Below, piece after piece: positions 1 through 7,865 of a stretch of 64,000 bases of DNA. Source of the stretch: Paenibacillus rubinfantis (GTDB taxonomy: Bacteria; Bacillota; Bacilli; Paenibacillales; Paenibacillaceae); the NCBI RefSeq assembly GCF_001486505.1, contig NZ_LN909066.1, positions 1,344,452 through 1,408,451 of the forward strand, read 5' to 3'. Under the pieces are notes generated by a model that was not told the origin of the DNA, did not search any database, and saw nothing but the letters and a program-made list of their open reading frames with translations. The stretch's first letter is position 1. Each line of letters opens with the position of its first letter. The position numbers and the translations under genes are program-made.

Positions 1-369
1 ATTATCACCGCCTATAGCCATCAAGAGGAGAAATGGAGCGACGAGAAAAAAGACTACTATACACAAATCCTTCGCCAAGTCGACCATTATGCAGCAGCCA
101 GCAAGGAATCCTACATCGGCCCCTGGCAGTTCACCGGACGGGACGAGCTGTTGTTCCGCAAGACCGACGGCATCCTGCTCGTCTATGACGAGGATGCGGG
201 CGAGGCAAGCCCAAAATTTTTCAAAGAACGGGCCCTAAAAAAGCAAGCCAAAGACGGCTACGTCTACATCAACATCGGCTCCGAAGAAATTCAAGCGATC
301 GCAAACGACGAACAGGAGCGGGCTTATCTGGACAGCGACATCCGTCCGGAGGAATCGGATCCGGCCTGA
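1..369 (+). CDS. C-terminal part of an unrecognised protein (5' end outside window)
   Basis: The frame is open from base 1, so the gene begins upstream and only its last 122 residues are seen. The fragment is hydrophilic and charged, with no membrane segment or signal peptide. It has a short beta-rich stretch (RKTDGILLVYDEDAGEA) and ends in an acidic tail (DIRPEESDPA). I do not recognise the family. A TTG at 151 could be read as a start, but no ribosome binding site precedes it and the upstream codons look equally protein-like, so I treat this as a truncated gene. It is followed by a 398-bp gap before the glycogen phosphorylase gene on the same strand. Confidence 0.6.
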   Translation: MITAYSHQEEKWSDEKKDYYTQILRQVDHYAAASKESYIGPWQFTGRDELLFRKTDGILLVYDEDAGEASPKFFKERALKKQAKDGYVYINIGSEEIQAIANDEQERAYLDSDIRPEESDPA

Positions 370-767
370 CCCTCCATCGGTACATGTCCACATCATACAT
401 CTCCACGTACTCGCATCATCTTAACGCCACATCCTACTTGTCTACTTTCCTACTTCTCTGCAACGCGACTTCTACACGGCTCCCCTTCCCTGCAACGCGA
501 CTTCCGCACAGCTCCCCTTCCCTGCAACGCGACTTCCGCACAGCTGCGCTTCCCCACACCCTACAACGCAATCCCCCCCCTTCCTACCCTACAACCTCTC
601 TTTACACTTTTACACTTTTACACTTTTACGACCTCCACCGTTCCTTCCCCCGTACTTCGACACCTAATGCTCCCTTTGTCACCTTCCACCCGCCTTCGGA
701 CTACACTAGTAGCATGAAAATCGCTTTCAGCACAGCAAGAGGCTTGCATAGCAAAGGAGGTATTCCC
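370..767. repeat. Intergenic stretch with 32-bp tandem repeats and a 9-bp T-rich repeat
   Basis: The sequence TGCAACGCGACTTC recurs at about 459, 491 and 523 (32-bp period), with a decayed fourth copy near 562. Around 598-630 a 9-bp unit TTTACACTT is repeated three times. An open frame runs through this stretch into the phosphorylase, but its translation is low-complexity, so I do not count it as coding. No clear sigma-A promoter could be picked. Confidence 0.6.
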
Positions 768-2384
768 ATGAGCGAACAGCAGCTCCCTACCGTTGCTTAT
801 TTCAGCATGGAGTACGGTCTTCATTCCGATTTTAAAATGTACGCCGGAGGACTTGGCATCCTGGCCGGTGATTTCATCAAAGGAGCCAAAGATATCGGCG
901 CTCCGCTTGTCGGCATCGGCATCAAGTGGAAGCAAGGTTATACGGACCAGCGGATCGGCGAGGATGGACGGCCTTACGATACGTTTAGCGATCACCACTA
1001 CGATTTTCTCGAGGATACCGGCGTAACCGTTACAGTAACGATCAAAAACACCGAAATCCCCTGCAAGGTTTGGAAAACTGAGCAATTTGGCAACAATCCA
1101 CTCTATTTGCTAGATACCGACCTTCCGGAGAGTGGCAACGGCTGGATTACCGCGCGCTTATATGGCGGCGGCTTTGGCGAGGAGCGCATTGCCCAGGAAA
1201 TTGTGCTTGGCATCGGGGGCGTGAAGGCACTTCGCGCGTTAGGGATTCCCGTCGAGGTCTATCATTTCAATGAAGGGCACGCCGCCTTGGCTGCCACGGA
1301 ACTAATCCGCGAAAAGATGCAAACCGGCCTCACCTTCGAATCGGCCTGGCGGGATACCCGTGAGTCGGTCGTCTTCACGACCCATACGCCGGTCAAGGAA
1401 GGCAACGAAGCCCATGGGCTGGATCTCCTGGAGGCGATGTCCGCTTATAACGGGTTAAGCCGTGACCAGATGGAGCGGATCGGCGGCAACCCGTTTAACA
1501 TGACCGTCGCCGGGCTGCGGCTCGCGCGCCGCGCTAACGCCGTGGCCGCGCTGCATGCGGAAACCGCAAACCACATGTGGAAGGACGTGGCCGGACGCGC
1601 GGAGATCATCGGGATCACCAACGCGATCCACCTGCCGACCTGGGCCGATCCGCGGATGCTCCGCGCGTATGAGGAGGACGGCGATGTATGGGCCGTGCAT
1701 ATGGAGTTAAAGCGCGAGCTAATCGGTTTGATCCGCGAGCGCTCGGGAGCTGAGTTGGACCCGGGTCGGCTGCTGATCGGGTTCTCACGCCGGGCCGCGC
1801 CGTATAAGCGGAGCGACCTGATCTTTTCCCGGCCGGACCTGATTGGCCCGTATCTCGAATCCGGCCGAATTCAGCTCGTATTCTCGGGTAAAGCCCATCC
1901 GAACGACGAAACCGGCAAACAGATCGTCAGCAACTTGGTGGCGATGATGCGACGGTACCCCCGCAGCGTCGTGTTCTTGGAGAACTACGACATGACGATC
2001 GGCGCCAAGCTGACCCGCGGCGCGGACGTCTGGCTAAACAACCCGCGCCGGCCGCTGGAAGCAAGCGGCACCTCGGGGATGAAAGCCGCCGTCAACGGCG
2101 TGCTGAATTGCTCGGTGCTCGACGGCTGGTGGCCGGAGGCCTGCCTGGACGGCGAGAACGGCTGGCAGATCGGCAGCGGCTTCGAGTCGGCCGACCCGGG
2201 CGAACTGGACCGCCACGACGGTGAAGCGCTCTACGACACGCTGCTGCACCGCGTCGTGCCGACCTACTACGAGGATCGCCCCCGCTGGGTACAGATGATG
2301 CGGCGCAGCATCGAAACCACCCGCGAGGCGTTTTCGACCAAGCGCATGCTGGAGGAGTATTACCGGAAGTTGTATATGCGGTGA
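768..2384 (+). CDS. glgP: Alpha-glucan (glycogen/maltodextrin) phosphorylase, GT35 family
   Basis: This cytoplasmic enzyme (538 aa) releases glucose 1-phosphate from alpha-1,4-glucans using pyridoxal phosphate. The protein starts MSEQQLPTVAYFSMEYGL. The ATG at 768 is preceded by AAAGGAGG at 753-760; the same frame is open 128 codons further upstream, but that part is repetitive and unlike the family. Family hallmarks are HFNEGHAA, VFTTHTPV, FSRRAAPYKRSD, FSGKAHPNDE and the cofactor loop EASGTSGMKAAVNG near residue 440, whose lysine binds pyridoxal phosphate. At about 540 residues it matches the short bacterial type of alpha-glucan phosphorylase rather than the 800-residue GlgP. It stands alone, with no other glycogen genes nearby. 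The symbol glgP is given by family only. Confidence 0.9.
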   Translation: MSEQQLPTVAYFSMEYGLHSDFKMYAGGLGILAGDFIKGAKDIGAPLVGIGIKWKQGYTDQRIGEDGRPYDTFSDHHYDFLEDTGVTVTVTIKNTEIPCKVWKTEQFGNNPLYLLDTDLPESGNGWITARLYGGGFGEERIAQEIVLGIGGVKALRALGIPVEVYHFNEGHAALAATELIREKMQTGLTFESAWRDTRESVVFTTHTPVKEGNEAHGLDLLEAMSAYNGLSRDQMERIGGNPFNMTVAGLRLARRANAVAALHAETANHMWKDVAGRAEIIGITNAIHLPTWADPRMLRAYEEDGDVWAVHMELKRELIGLIRERSGAELDPGRLLIGFSRRAAPYKRSDLIFSRPDLIGPYLESGRIQLVFSGKAHPNDETGKQIVSNLVAMMRRYPRSVVFLENYDMTIGAKLTRGADVWLNNPRRPLEASGTSGMKAAVNGVLNCSVLDGWWPEACLDGENGWQIGSGFESADPGELDRHDGEALYDTLLHRVVPTYYEDRPRWVQMMRRSIETTREAFSTKRMLEEYYRKLYMR

Positions 2385-2785
2385 ATGTGAATGTGGCGAT
2401 TGGATTGCAGCGGCTGCCGTGAAAGTGAATGTGGCGGCGATTGCTGTAAATAGGATGAGTATGAGCGTTGCGAAAGTGTAGTTACGGTAAATTTGTGAGT
2501 GCGTCGAGAACTGTAGGTGCGGTGAATGTTAGTGTAGCGATTGGATTGCTGCGGATGCCGTGAAAATAATGTGGCGGTGATTGCTGTAGATACGATGAAT
2601 ATGAGCGTTGCGAAAGTGTAGTTGCGGTAAATTTGTGAGTGCGTCGAGAGCTTGTAGGTGCGGTGAATGTTAGTGTGGCGGGGGCAGTGGATGTGGCGGA
2701 TGAAGCAGCAACGCGGTGCGATGGGCTCTTCCTTGCACCGTTCCTTTTTAAGGGTGGATGCGGACCCCCTCCTCTCTCCGCGCCG

Positions 2786-2966
2786 AATGTATTCGAAAAT
2801 TCGAATACATTTATGCGATTTTGGGCGGTTTTGTCGCAATGTATATGAAATTTCATATAGATCGGCACACTTTCGAGAGTTTTGGCCCAAATCTATATGA
2901 AAAACCGAATACATTCCGGATTTTTCGTCGCTCGCGCCAATTTATATATGAAATTTCGAATACAAT
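2786..2966 (+). repeat. Four-palindrome composite element, copy A
   Basis: Four 26-bp quasi-palindromes start at 2786, 2838, 2890 and 2941 (steps 52, 52, 51). Unit 1 is AATGTATTCGAAA/ATTCGAATACATT; unit 2 has core TATATGAAATTTCATATA; unit 3 core TATATGAAAAACCGAATA; unit 4 core TATATGAAATTTCGAATA. Separators are 25-26 bp and GC-rich. The leader includes CCCCTCCTCTC and CGCGCC just before unit 1. The same order of units occurs in copies B, C and D. Confidence 0.85.
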
Positions 2967-3209
2967 TTCGTTAAACGTGATACGGCGATTGCTGTAGACG
3001 CGGCGAATGAATGTGAGCGTTGCAAAAGTGTGATGCGGTGAATAGGAGTGTGGCGGAACTATTGTGGCGGAGGTTGTAGATACGTTAAATGTTATTTTGG
3101 TGGAAGCTGTGAATATGGTGGATGAAGCAAACAGCGCGGTGCGAGGGGTTCTTCCTTGCACCGTTCCTTTTTCAGGATGGATGCGGTCCTCCCTCCTCTC
3201 TCCGCACCA

Positions 3210-3389
3210 AATGTATGCGAAAAACCGAATACATTTATGCGTTTTCGGCGGTTTTATCGCAATGTATATGAAATTTCATATATATCGGCACACTTTTGGG
3301 AGTTTTGGCTCAAATCTATATGAAAAACCGAATACATTCCGGATTTTTCGTCGCTCGCGCCAATTTATATATGAAATTTCGAATACAAT
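3210..3389 (+). repeat. Four-palindrome composite element, copy B
   Basis: Units start at 3210, 3261, 3313 and 3364 (steps 51, 52, 51). Unit 1 has core TATGCGAAAAACCGAATA; units 2-4 have the same cores as copy A. Copy B and its leader (TCCTTGCACCG, CCCTCCTCTC) are a local duplicate of copy A, about 424 bp away. Confidence 0.85.
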
Positions 3390-3448
3390 TCCGATATTAC
3401 ATAAAGAAACCACGATTACTACCATACATAAAAGGAGAAACCATCTTG

Positions 3449-4922
3449 ATGAACCGAAGTAGAATCACTCGCACTAGCACAGGCACCAAAACTAGTATGA
3501 GCACCAGCACCAGCGCCAGCACCAGCGCCAGCACCAGCGCCAGCACCAGCATGAGCACCAGCAGTATGAGCACCAGCGCCAGCATGAACACCAGCATGAG
3601 CACCAGCAGTATGAGCACCAGCACCACCAGTAACATCAGCACTACCACTAGCACTACTACCCGAACGCCCCTGCGCAGCCTGGCAAAACGCCTGCTGCCT
3701 CTGGGGCTCGCCCTAGTCTGCCTGCTCTCCGGCGGCAGCAGCTGGGCCGGCGCCCCCGCGACGGCCTAGATGACGGCGGGGGCTTGGAACTGTCTTTAAA
3801 ACACACCTAGAGGTGTATAAGGGACAGGCCGCAAGCACCGCGGCGCCGGCCAAAAACGTCGTCCTGCTGGATGCCTCCAGCGGACATGCCTTCGTGCCCA
3901 GCCGGGCATTAAATGGACTGGATGGCATCCAGATCCAGTGGGACGCGGCCCGGCAGCAGCTAACGATCGCGCAGGGCGAAGCCACGTCCGCGATCCTCAA
4001 GATCGGCTCCGCCAACGCCGTGGTCAACGGCGAGGCGGTCACCCTCAACGAGGCGCCGTTCTCCGAAGCCGGCGCGACCTACGTGCCGCTGCAGTTCGTC
4101 AGCGCCACGTTCCAGTTGCCGGCGGAATGGGACAAGACCGCCGGCTCCATTACCCTGGGTCAAGGCGATGCTCCCTTGACCCTGCCGTACGCGAACCGCG
4201 GCGCAACCAGCAGCGCCGGCGCCTCAAAAGCGATCGTCAGCGCGCGCAAGACGTTTAAGGTTGGCGGACGCTCCTTCTCCGTGCAGATGGTCACCATCTC
4301 GCTGATGGATCCCAAGGTCCACCTGAAGGTAGCGCTCGCCGGGGACAAGGTTGGCAAAGTCGAGGAGCTAAGCAGCCTCGCCAAGCGCCATAAAGCCATC
4401 GTCGCCGTCAACGGCACGTTTTTCAACGCTTATACGAATGACGCGTATAAAGCCCCGTATGGCTACATCGTCAACGGCGGCGAGCTGAAGCTGAAAGACT
4501 CCGGCGACAAGCGCACCATCTTCACCTATGACGCCAATCTGCTGGCACGATTGATCCCCGGTGCGGACTTCAACGAAGTCTTTGCTGCAGGCACGATGGA
4601 GGGAGCGCTCCAAGCCGGGCCGCGCCTCGTGGTTAATGGCAAAGTCGCCGTTGACGTCAAGGCGGAGGGCTTCAAGGATCCAAAAATCCTCACCGGAGGT
4701 GGTGCCCGCAGCGCCTTAGGCCTTACGCGTGATCATAAGCTGATCCTGCTGACCTCCGGCGGCGCAACGATTCCCCAACTGGCGGAAATCATGAAGCAAG
4801 CCGGTGCCTACCAAGCGATGAACCTCGACGGCGGCGCTTCCAGCGGCCTTTATTACAACGGCAAGTACCTGACCCAGCCAGGCCGCAAAATCAGCAACGC
4901 GCTGATCGTTACCTACCAATAA
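3449..4922 (+). CDS. Secreted phosphodiester glycosidase-type protein with copper-amine-oxidase-like N domain; frame split in this assembly
   Basis: Two frames belong to one gene: 3449-3766 (RBS AAGGAG at 3431) and about 3828-4922. The first encodes a Ser/Thr-rich lead of about 70 residues made of 6/12-base repeats, then a signal peptide (core LLPLGLALVCLLSGG, cleavage near AGAPATA), and then stops at TAG 3767. The second continues at ASTAAPAKNVV with a copper-amine-oxidase N-terminal-like domain, then a phosphodiester glycosidase (NAGPA-like) domain with AVNGTFFN, GPRLVVNG, RSALGLT and NLDGGASSGLYYNG. Removing 61 or 64 bases between them restores one frame of about 469 residues. The inserted bases look like a mate-pair junction adapter (separate entry), so the gene is probably intact in the organism. 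It is likely exported to the cell surface; its substrate is unknown. A hairpin terminator follows at 4929. Confidence 0.8.
3485..3660 (+). repeat. Coding minisatellite AGCACC/AGCGCC
   Basis: A 6- and 12-base repeat (AGCACCAGCGCC, interspersed with ATGAGCACC and AGCAGT) fills about 175 bp and encodes a run of Ser-Thr-Ser-Ala ahead of the signal peptide. Perfect hexamer tracts of this kind are prone to slippage in steps of whole codons, so length may vary between strains. Confidence 0.8.
3767..3827. other. Probable Nextera mate-pair junction adapter plus chimeric 20 bp (assembly artefact)
   Basis: Bases 3790-3827 (38 bp) match the Nextera mate-pair circularisation junction, two transposon mosaic ends head to head, at 32 of 38 positions; the right half AGAGGTGTATAAGGGACAG differs at only two. 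Bases 3769-3790 match 8469-8490 inside xylF with one mismatch. That is the layout expected when a fragment spanning 3828 to about 8489 (4.7 kb) was circularised: right end, adapter, left end. The segment splits an otherwise intact gene. Confidence 0.85.
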
Positions 4923-4928
4923 CAAAGC

Positions 4929-5001
4929 AAAACGGCACTTCCAAGGAGCTCCCCATCCCCCAACAGGGAGGGACCCAGCTCCAAAGGAAGTGCCGTTTTT
5001 T
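4929..5001. terminator. Bidirectional hairpin terminator
   Basis: AAAACGGCACTTCC pairs with GGAAGTGCCGTTTT and is followed by a T run; the interior also pairs (GGAGCT/AGCTCC). It sits between convergent genes, the glycosidase (+) and xylH (-). Confidence 0.85.
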
Positions 5002-5013
5002 CCATAAAACCTC

Positions 5014-6207
5014 TTATCTCAACCCTTTACGCCGATTCGAAATGTCCAGCCAAACGGCAAAGACAAGAATCGAGCCCTTCACCACGTATTGCCAGAACGA
5101 CTCCAGCCCCATCAGCGACATCCCGTTATCAAGCGAAGTCATCACCAACGCGCCGATCAAAGCGCCAAGCACCGTTCCTGCACCGCCCATCAGCGACGTC
5201 CCGCCGATGACGCAGGCCGCGATGGCGTCCATTTCCGCCATGTTCCCGGCGGTGATCGTCGCCGAGGCCAGGCGCGACGTCAGGACGATCGAAGCGATCG
5301 AAGCGAGCAAGCCGCTTAGCAGGAAGACGATCATCGTCTTGCGGCGGATGTTGATGCCGGACAGGCGGGCCGCTTCCCGGGTGCCGCCGATCGCGTAAAT
5401 ATGCCGGCCAAAGGGCGTCTTCGTGGGCAAGAAGAAGAAAAAGGCGGCCAACGCGATCACGAAAATGATCGGGAACGGAATGCCCTTGTAGGCATTCATA
5501 ACGAACACAAAAGCGACGACCAGCAGGGACAGCGCAGCCATCTTGATTACGTCCACGGCAAACGGCGCCACTTCGAAGCCGTATTTCTGCCGGGAACGGC
5601 GCTTGCGCAGCGTACTCCACACAATCAGGCCGATGGCCACTACGCCGAGGATGATGCCGAACCCTTGGGCAAAGTATGCGTTACCCAGCAGCGCCAGCAC
5701 CTTATCGGAGACCGGAATCGTCATCGATTCGGTCACACCCATCAGCGTGCCGCGGAAGACGAGCATGCCCCCCAGCGTCACGATAAAGGCGGGGATCATT
5801 TTATAAGCCACCAGCCAGCCCTGCAGCAAGCCCAGTACCGCACCGGCTACCAGTGTACCGATAATGACGACGATTGCCGGCAGCTCCAGCCAGTTACTGA
5901 AAATCGCGGCCAGTCCCCCGGTCAAACCCACGATCGAACCCACCGACAGGTCGATGTGCCCCGCAACGATAACCAGCACCATTCCGATCGCCAGGATCGA
6001 AGTCACGGACATTTGGGTAAAGAGGTTGGACAGGTTCCGCGCCGTCAAAAAGGTCGGGTCCAGCAGGCCAAACAGCACCCAGATCAACACCAGCGCCCCC
6101 ACCATCGTATAAGCCCGTACATCCATTTTGCCGAACAAGCTGCCCCACAGCGTGGACTTCACGGCCGAGCCGTCCGTTTGTTTTCCGATTTCCTTTTGAA
6201 GCTCCAT
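5014..6207 (-). CDS. xylH: Xylose-type sugar ABC transporter permease XylH
   Basis: This 397-residue membrane protein of the BPD_transp_2 family forms the channel of a ribose/xylose-class importer. About ten hydrophobic segments are visible, and the family stretch IVAGHIDLSVGSIVG lies after the second. A polar insert (RKRRSRQKYGFEVAPF) in the middle is typical of XylH rather than RbsC. It follows xylG with a 2-bp gap, so the two are co-transcribed with xylF as xylFGH. The assignment to xylose rests mainly on XylF; the permease alone could equally serve a related pentose. Confidence 0.87.
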   Translation of the reverse strand: MELQKEIGKQTDGSAVKSTLWGSLFGKMDVRAYTMVGALVLIWVLFGLLDPTFLTARNLSNLFTQMSVTSILAIGMVLVIVAGHIDLSVGSIVGLTGGLAAIFSNWLELPAIVVIIGTLVAGAVLGLLQGWLVAYKMIPAFIVTLGGMLVFRGTLMGVTESMTIPVSDKVLALLGNAYFAQGFGIILGVVAIGLIVWSTLRKRRSRQKYGFEVAPFAVDVIKMAALSLLVVAFVFVMNAYKGIPFPIIFVIALAAFFFFLPTKTPFGRHIYAIGGTREAARLSGINIRRKTMIVFLLSGLLASIASIVLTSRLASATITAGNMAEMDAIAACVIGGTSLMGGAGTVLGALIGALVMTSLDNGMSLMGLESFWQYVVKGSILVFAVWLDISNRRKGLR

Positions 6208-6209
6208 GT

Positions 6210-7721
6210 TTATTTCCCTCCCGTAGCGGCTTGCATGATATTTTCTTGGGTCGCATCGCGCCAGTCGAACTCCCGGACGAACCGGCCTTCGCTCATCACC
6301 AAAATCCGGTCGCTCATGCCGAGCACCTCCGGAAGCTCCGAGGAGATCATGATGATAGCCACGCCCTGGTCAACCAGCTGATTCATGAGATGATAAATCT
6401 CGTATTTCGCCCCGACGTCAATGCCGCGGGTTGGTTCGTCCATAATGAGGATTTTCGGGTCGGACATCAGCCATTTGCCAACGACCACCTTCTGCTGGTT
6501 CCCGCCGGACAACGTGCCTACCGGGGTTTCCAAAGAAGCGGTTTTTGTCTTCAAATCCTGGACATATTTCAAGCCCCAGCGAATTTCCTCGTTGTCGTTG
6601 ATCACGCCCAGCTTCGAAACTTTGGCCAGGGTAGCCATCGTCGTATTCGTCTTGACGTCCATTCCCATGACCAACCCTTGGCGCTTGCGATCCTCGCTGA
6701 CAAGGGCAAACCCGGCACGGATGGCGTCGGAAACCGAACGGATGCGCACCGGTTTGCCTTCGACCAGCACCTCGCCTGTCGCTTTCCCGCCGTATGCGCC
6801 AAACAGACTGCTGACCAGCTCGGTTCGCCCGGCGCCCATCAACCCGGCGATGCCGAGGATTTCGCCTTTGCGCAGCTGGAAGTTAACGTCTTTGATGACC
6901 TTCTGGTTTCGCTTTTCCGGATGCCATACGTTATAGTTCCGAACCTCCAGCACGGTATCCGATGGGCGATGTTCTACCCGCGGGTACCGTTCGGTCAGCT
7001 CGCGGCCCACCATCAGCGACACGACCTGATCGTCATCCGTCTCCTTGCGGTCCAGCGTCGCCACCGTATGCCCGTCACGAAGCACCGTAATCGAATCGGC
7101 CAGAGCAAACACCTCCGGCATTTTGTGCGAGATATAAACGCAGGACACGCCCTCGCTGCGCAGTTGATTCAGGATGCCCATGAGGATTGCCACTTCACTT
7201 TCCGTCAAAGCGGCCGTTGGTTCATCCAGGATCAGAATCTGCGTATGCTTGGACAACGCCTTGGCGATCTCCACCAGTTGCTGCTGGCCGATACCAAGGC
7301 TGCCGATTTTCGTGTCCGGGGATATATGCAGGCCAACTCGCTTCAGCCACTGGGCCGCGTTGTGGTACAGCTCATCCCATTGGATCACGCCGCGTTTCGT
7401 TGGTTCCGCCCCGAGGAAAATGTTCTCCCCCACCGTCATCTCCTTCACCAGCGCCAGCTCCTGATGAATGATGGCGATGCCGGCCTTTTCCGCATCGGTA
7501 ATGTTATGGAACTGCTTCTTCTCGCCGCCGATGACGATGTCTCCGCTGTAGGTGCCGGCCGGGTACAAGCCGCTCAGCACTTTCATCAACGTCGATTTAC
7601 CCGCCCCGTTCTCGCCGCAGAGCGCGTGGATTTCCCCTTTGCGCACCTTGAAGTTCACGCGGTCGAGGGCCTTTACGCCCGGAAACTCTTTGCTGATATT
7701 CACCATTTCCAATACATGCAT
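6210..7721 (-). CDS. xylG: Xylose ABC transporter ATP-binding protein XylG (two ATPase domains)
   Basis: This 503-residue protein drives sugar import from the cytoplasmic face. The N-terminal ATPase has Walker A GENGAGKST, signature LGIGQQQLVEIA and Walker B ILILDEPTAAL. The C-terminal one has a degenerate Walker A (GLMGAGRTEL) with signature LSGGNQQKVV and Walker B ILIMDEPTRGID, as is normal for the RbsA/MglA/XylG family. The start ATG at 7721 follows AAGGAGAG. A long open frame exists on the opposite strand (6231-7748), but it is a codon-bias shadow. The gap of 144 bp to xylF contains a stem-loop. Confidence 0.9.
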   Translation of the reverse strand: MHVLEMVNISKEFPGVKALDRVNFKVRKGEIHALCGENGAGKSTLMKVLSGLYPAGTYSGDIVIGGEKKQFHNITDAEKAGIAIIHQELALVKEMTVGENIFLGAEPTKRGVIQWDELYHNAAQWLKRVGLHISPDTKIGSLGIGQQQLVEIAKALSKHTQILILDEPTAALTESEVAILMGILNQLRSEGVSCVYISHKMPEVFALADSITVLRDGHTVATLDRKETDDDQVVSLMVGRELTERYPRVEHRPSDTVLEVRNYNVWHPEKRNQKVIKDVNFQLRKGEILGIAGLMGAGRTELVSSLFGAYGGKATGEVLVEGKPVRIRSVSDAIRAGFALVSEDRKRQGLVMGMDVKTNTTMATLAKVSKLGVINDNEEIRWGLKYVQDLKTKTASLETPVGTLSGGNQQKVVVGKWLMSDPKILIMDEPTRGIDVGAKYEIYHLMNQLVDQGVAIIMISSELPEVLGMSDRILVMSEGRFVREFDWRDATQENIMQAATGGK

Positions 7722-7763
7722 AGGCTTAGCTCTCCTTCTTTAGCCTAAGGATCGGCGAAAAGC

Positions 7764-7802
7764 GCGAAACCAAGGAGACGCCGAACGCTCCCTGGTTTTC
7801 GC
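7764..7802 (-). promoter_or_regulatory. Stem-loop in the xylF-xylG gap
   Basis: GCGAAACCAAGGAG pairs with CTCCCTGGTTTTCGC, each arm with a one-base bulge, around a 10-base loop. There is no T run, so it is probably not a strong terminator. In binding-protein operons such hairpins often protect the upstream message or reduce downstream expression. Confidence 0.55.
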
Positions 7803-7865
7803 CGCTTCTGTCCGTTTCATTGTCCAGTTCTTCTCTATCCGTTCAAAAGCTTCACCGCTTGCTAT

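Larger units (their letters stand above)
2385..3448. repeat. 1-kb repeat-rich intergenic region: 141-bp tandem repeats plus a ~275-bp duplication
   Basis: No convincing gene lies here. A unit beginning GATTGGATTGC starts at 2398 and again at 2539 (141-bp period, highly similar), and a decayed third copy lies around 2985-3120. A larger block (about 2695-2970) containing GCGGTGCG, TCTTCCTTGCACCG and four palindromes is duplicated at about 3117-3393 (offset 422-424 bp). The palindromes are listed separately. Short open frames here translate into peptides such as MYMKFHID and NLYEKPNTF; these come directly from the palindromes. Confidence 0.75.

Noticed and set aside
768..2384. Start of the phosphorylase at 384
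   Set aside because: The first 128 codons are repeat DNA with low-complexity translation; the AAAGGAGG site fixes the start at 768.
2758..2997. Small proteins such as MYMKFHID... from the palindrome region
   Set aside because: The peptides are direct translations of the palindromes; spacing of 51 and 52 bp shifts the frame between units, so no coding constraint is visible.
2786..3389. CRISPR-like array of regularly spaced palindromes
   Set aside because: Only four units, each unit different, order and separators conserved between distant copies, and no cas genes; this is a repeat element, not a CRISPR.
3790..3827. Natural transposon remnant with Tn5-like ends
   Set aside because: The two ends meet head to head with nothing between them, and the flanking 20 bp come from 4.7 kb away; a library adapter explains this better.
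5401..6381. 326-codon open frame opposite xylH
   Set aside because: Extremely His/Arg/Gln-rich translation typical of an antisense frame; xylH is well supported.
6231..7748. 505-codon open frame on the plus strand opposite xylG
   Set aside because: Composition is that of an antisense shadow of a GC-rich gene, with no binding site and no recognisable domain; xylG on the other strand is certain.
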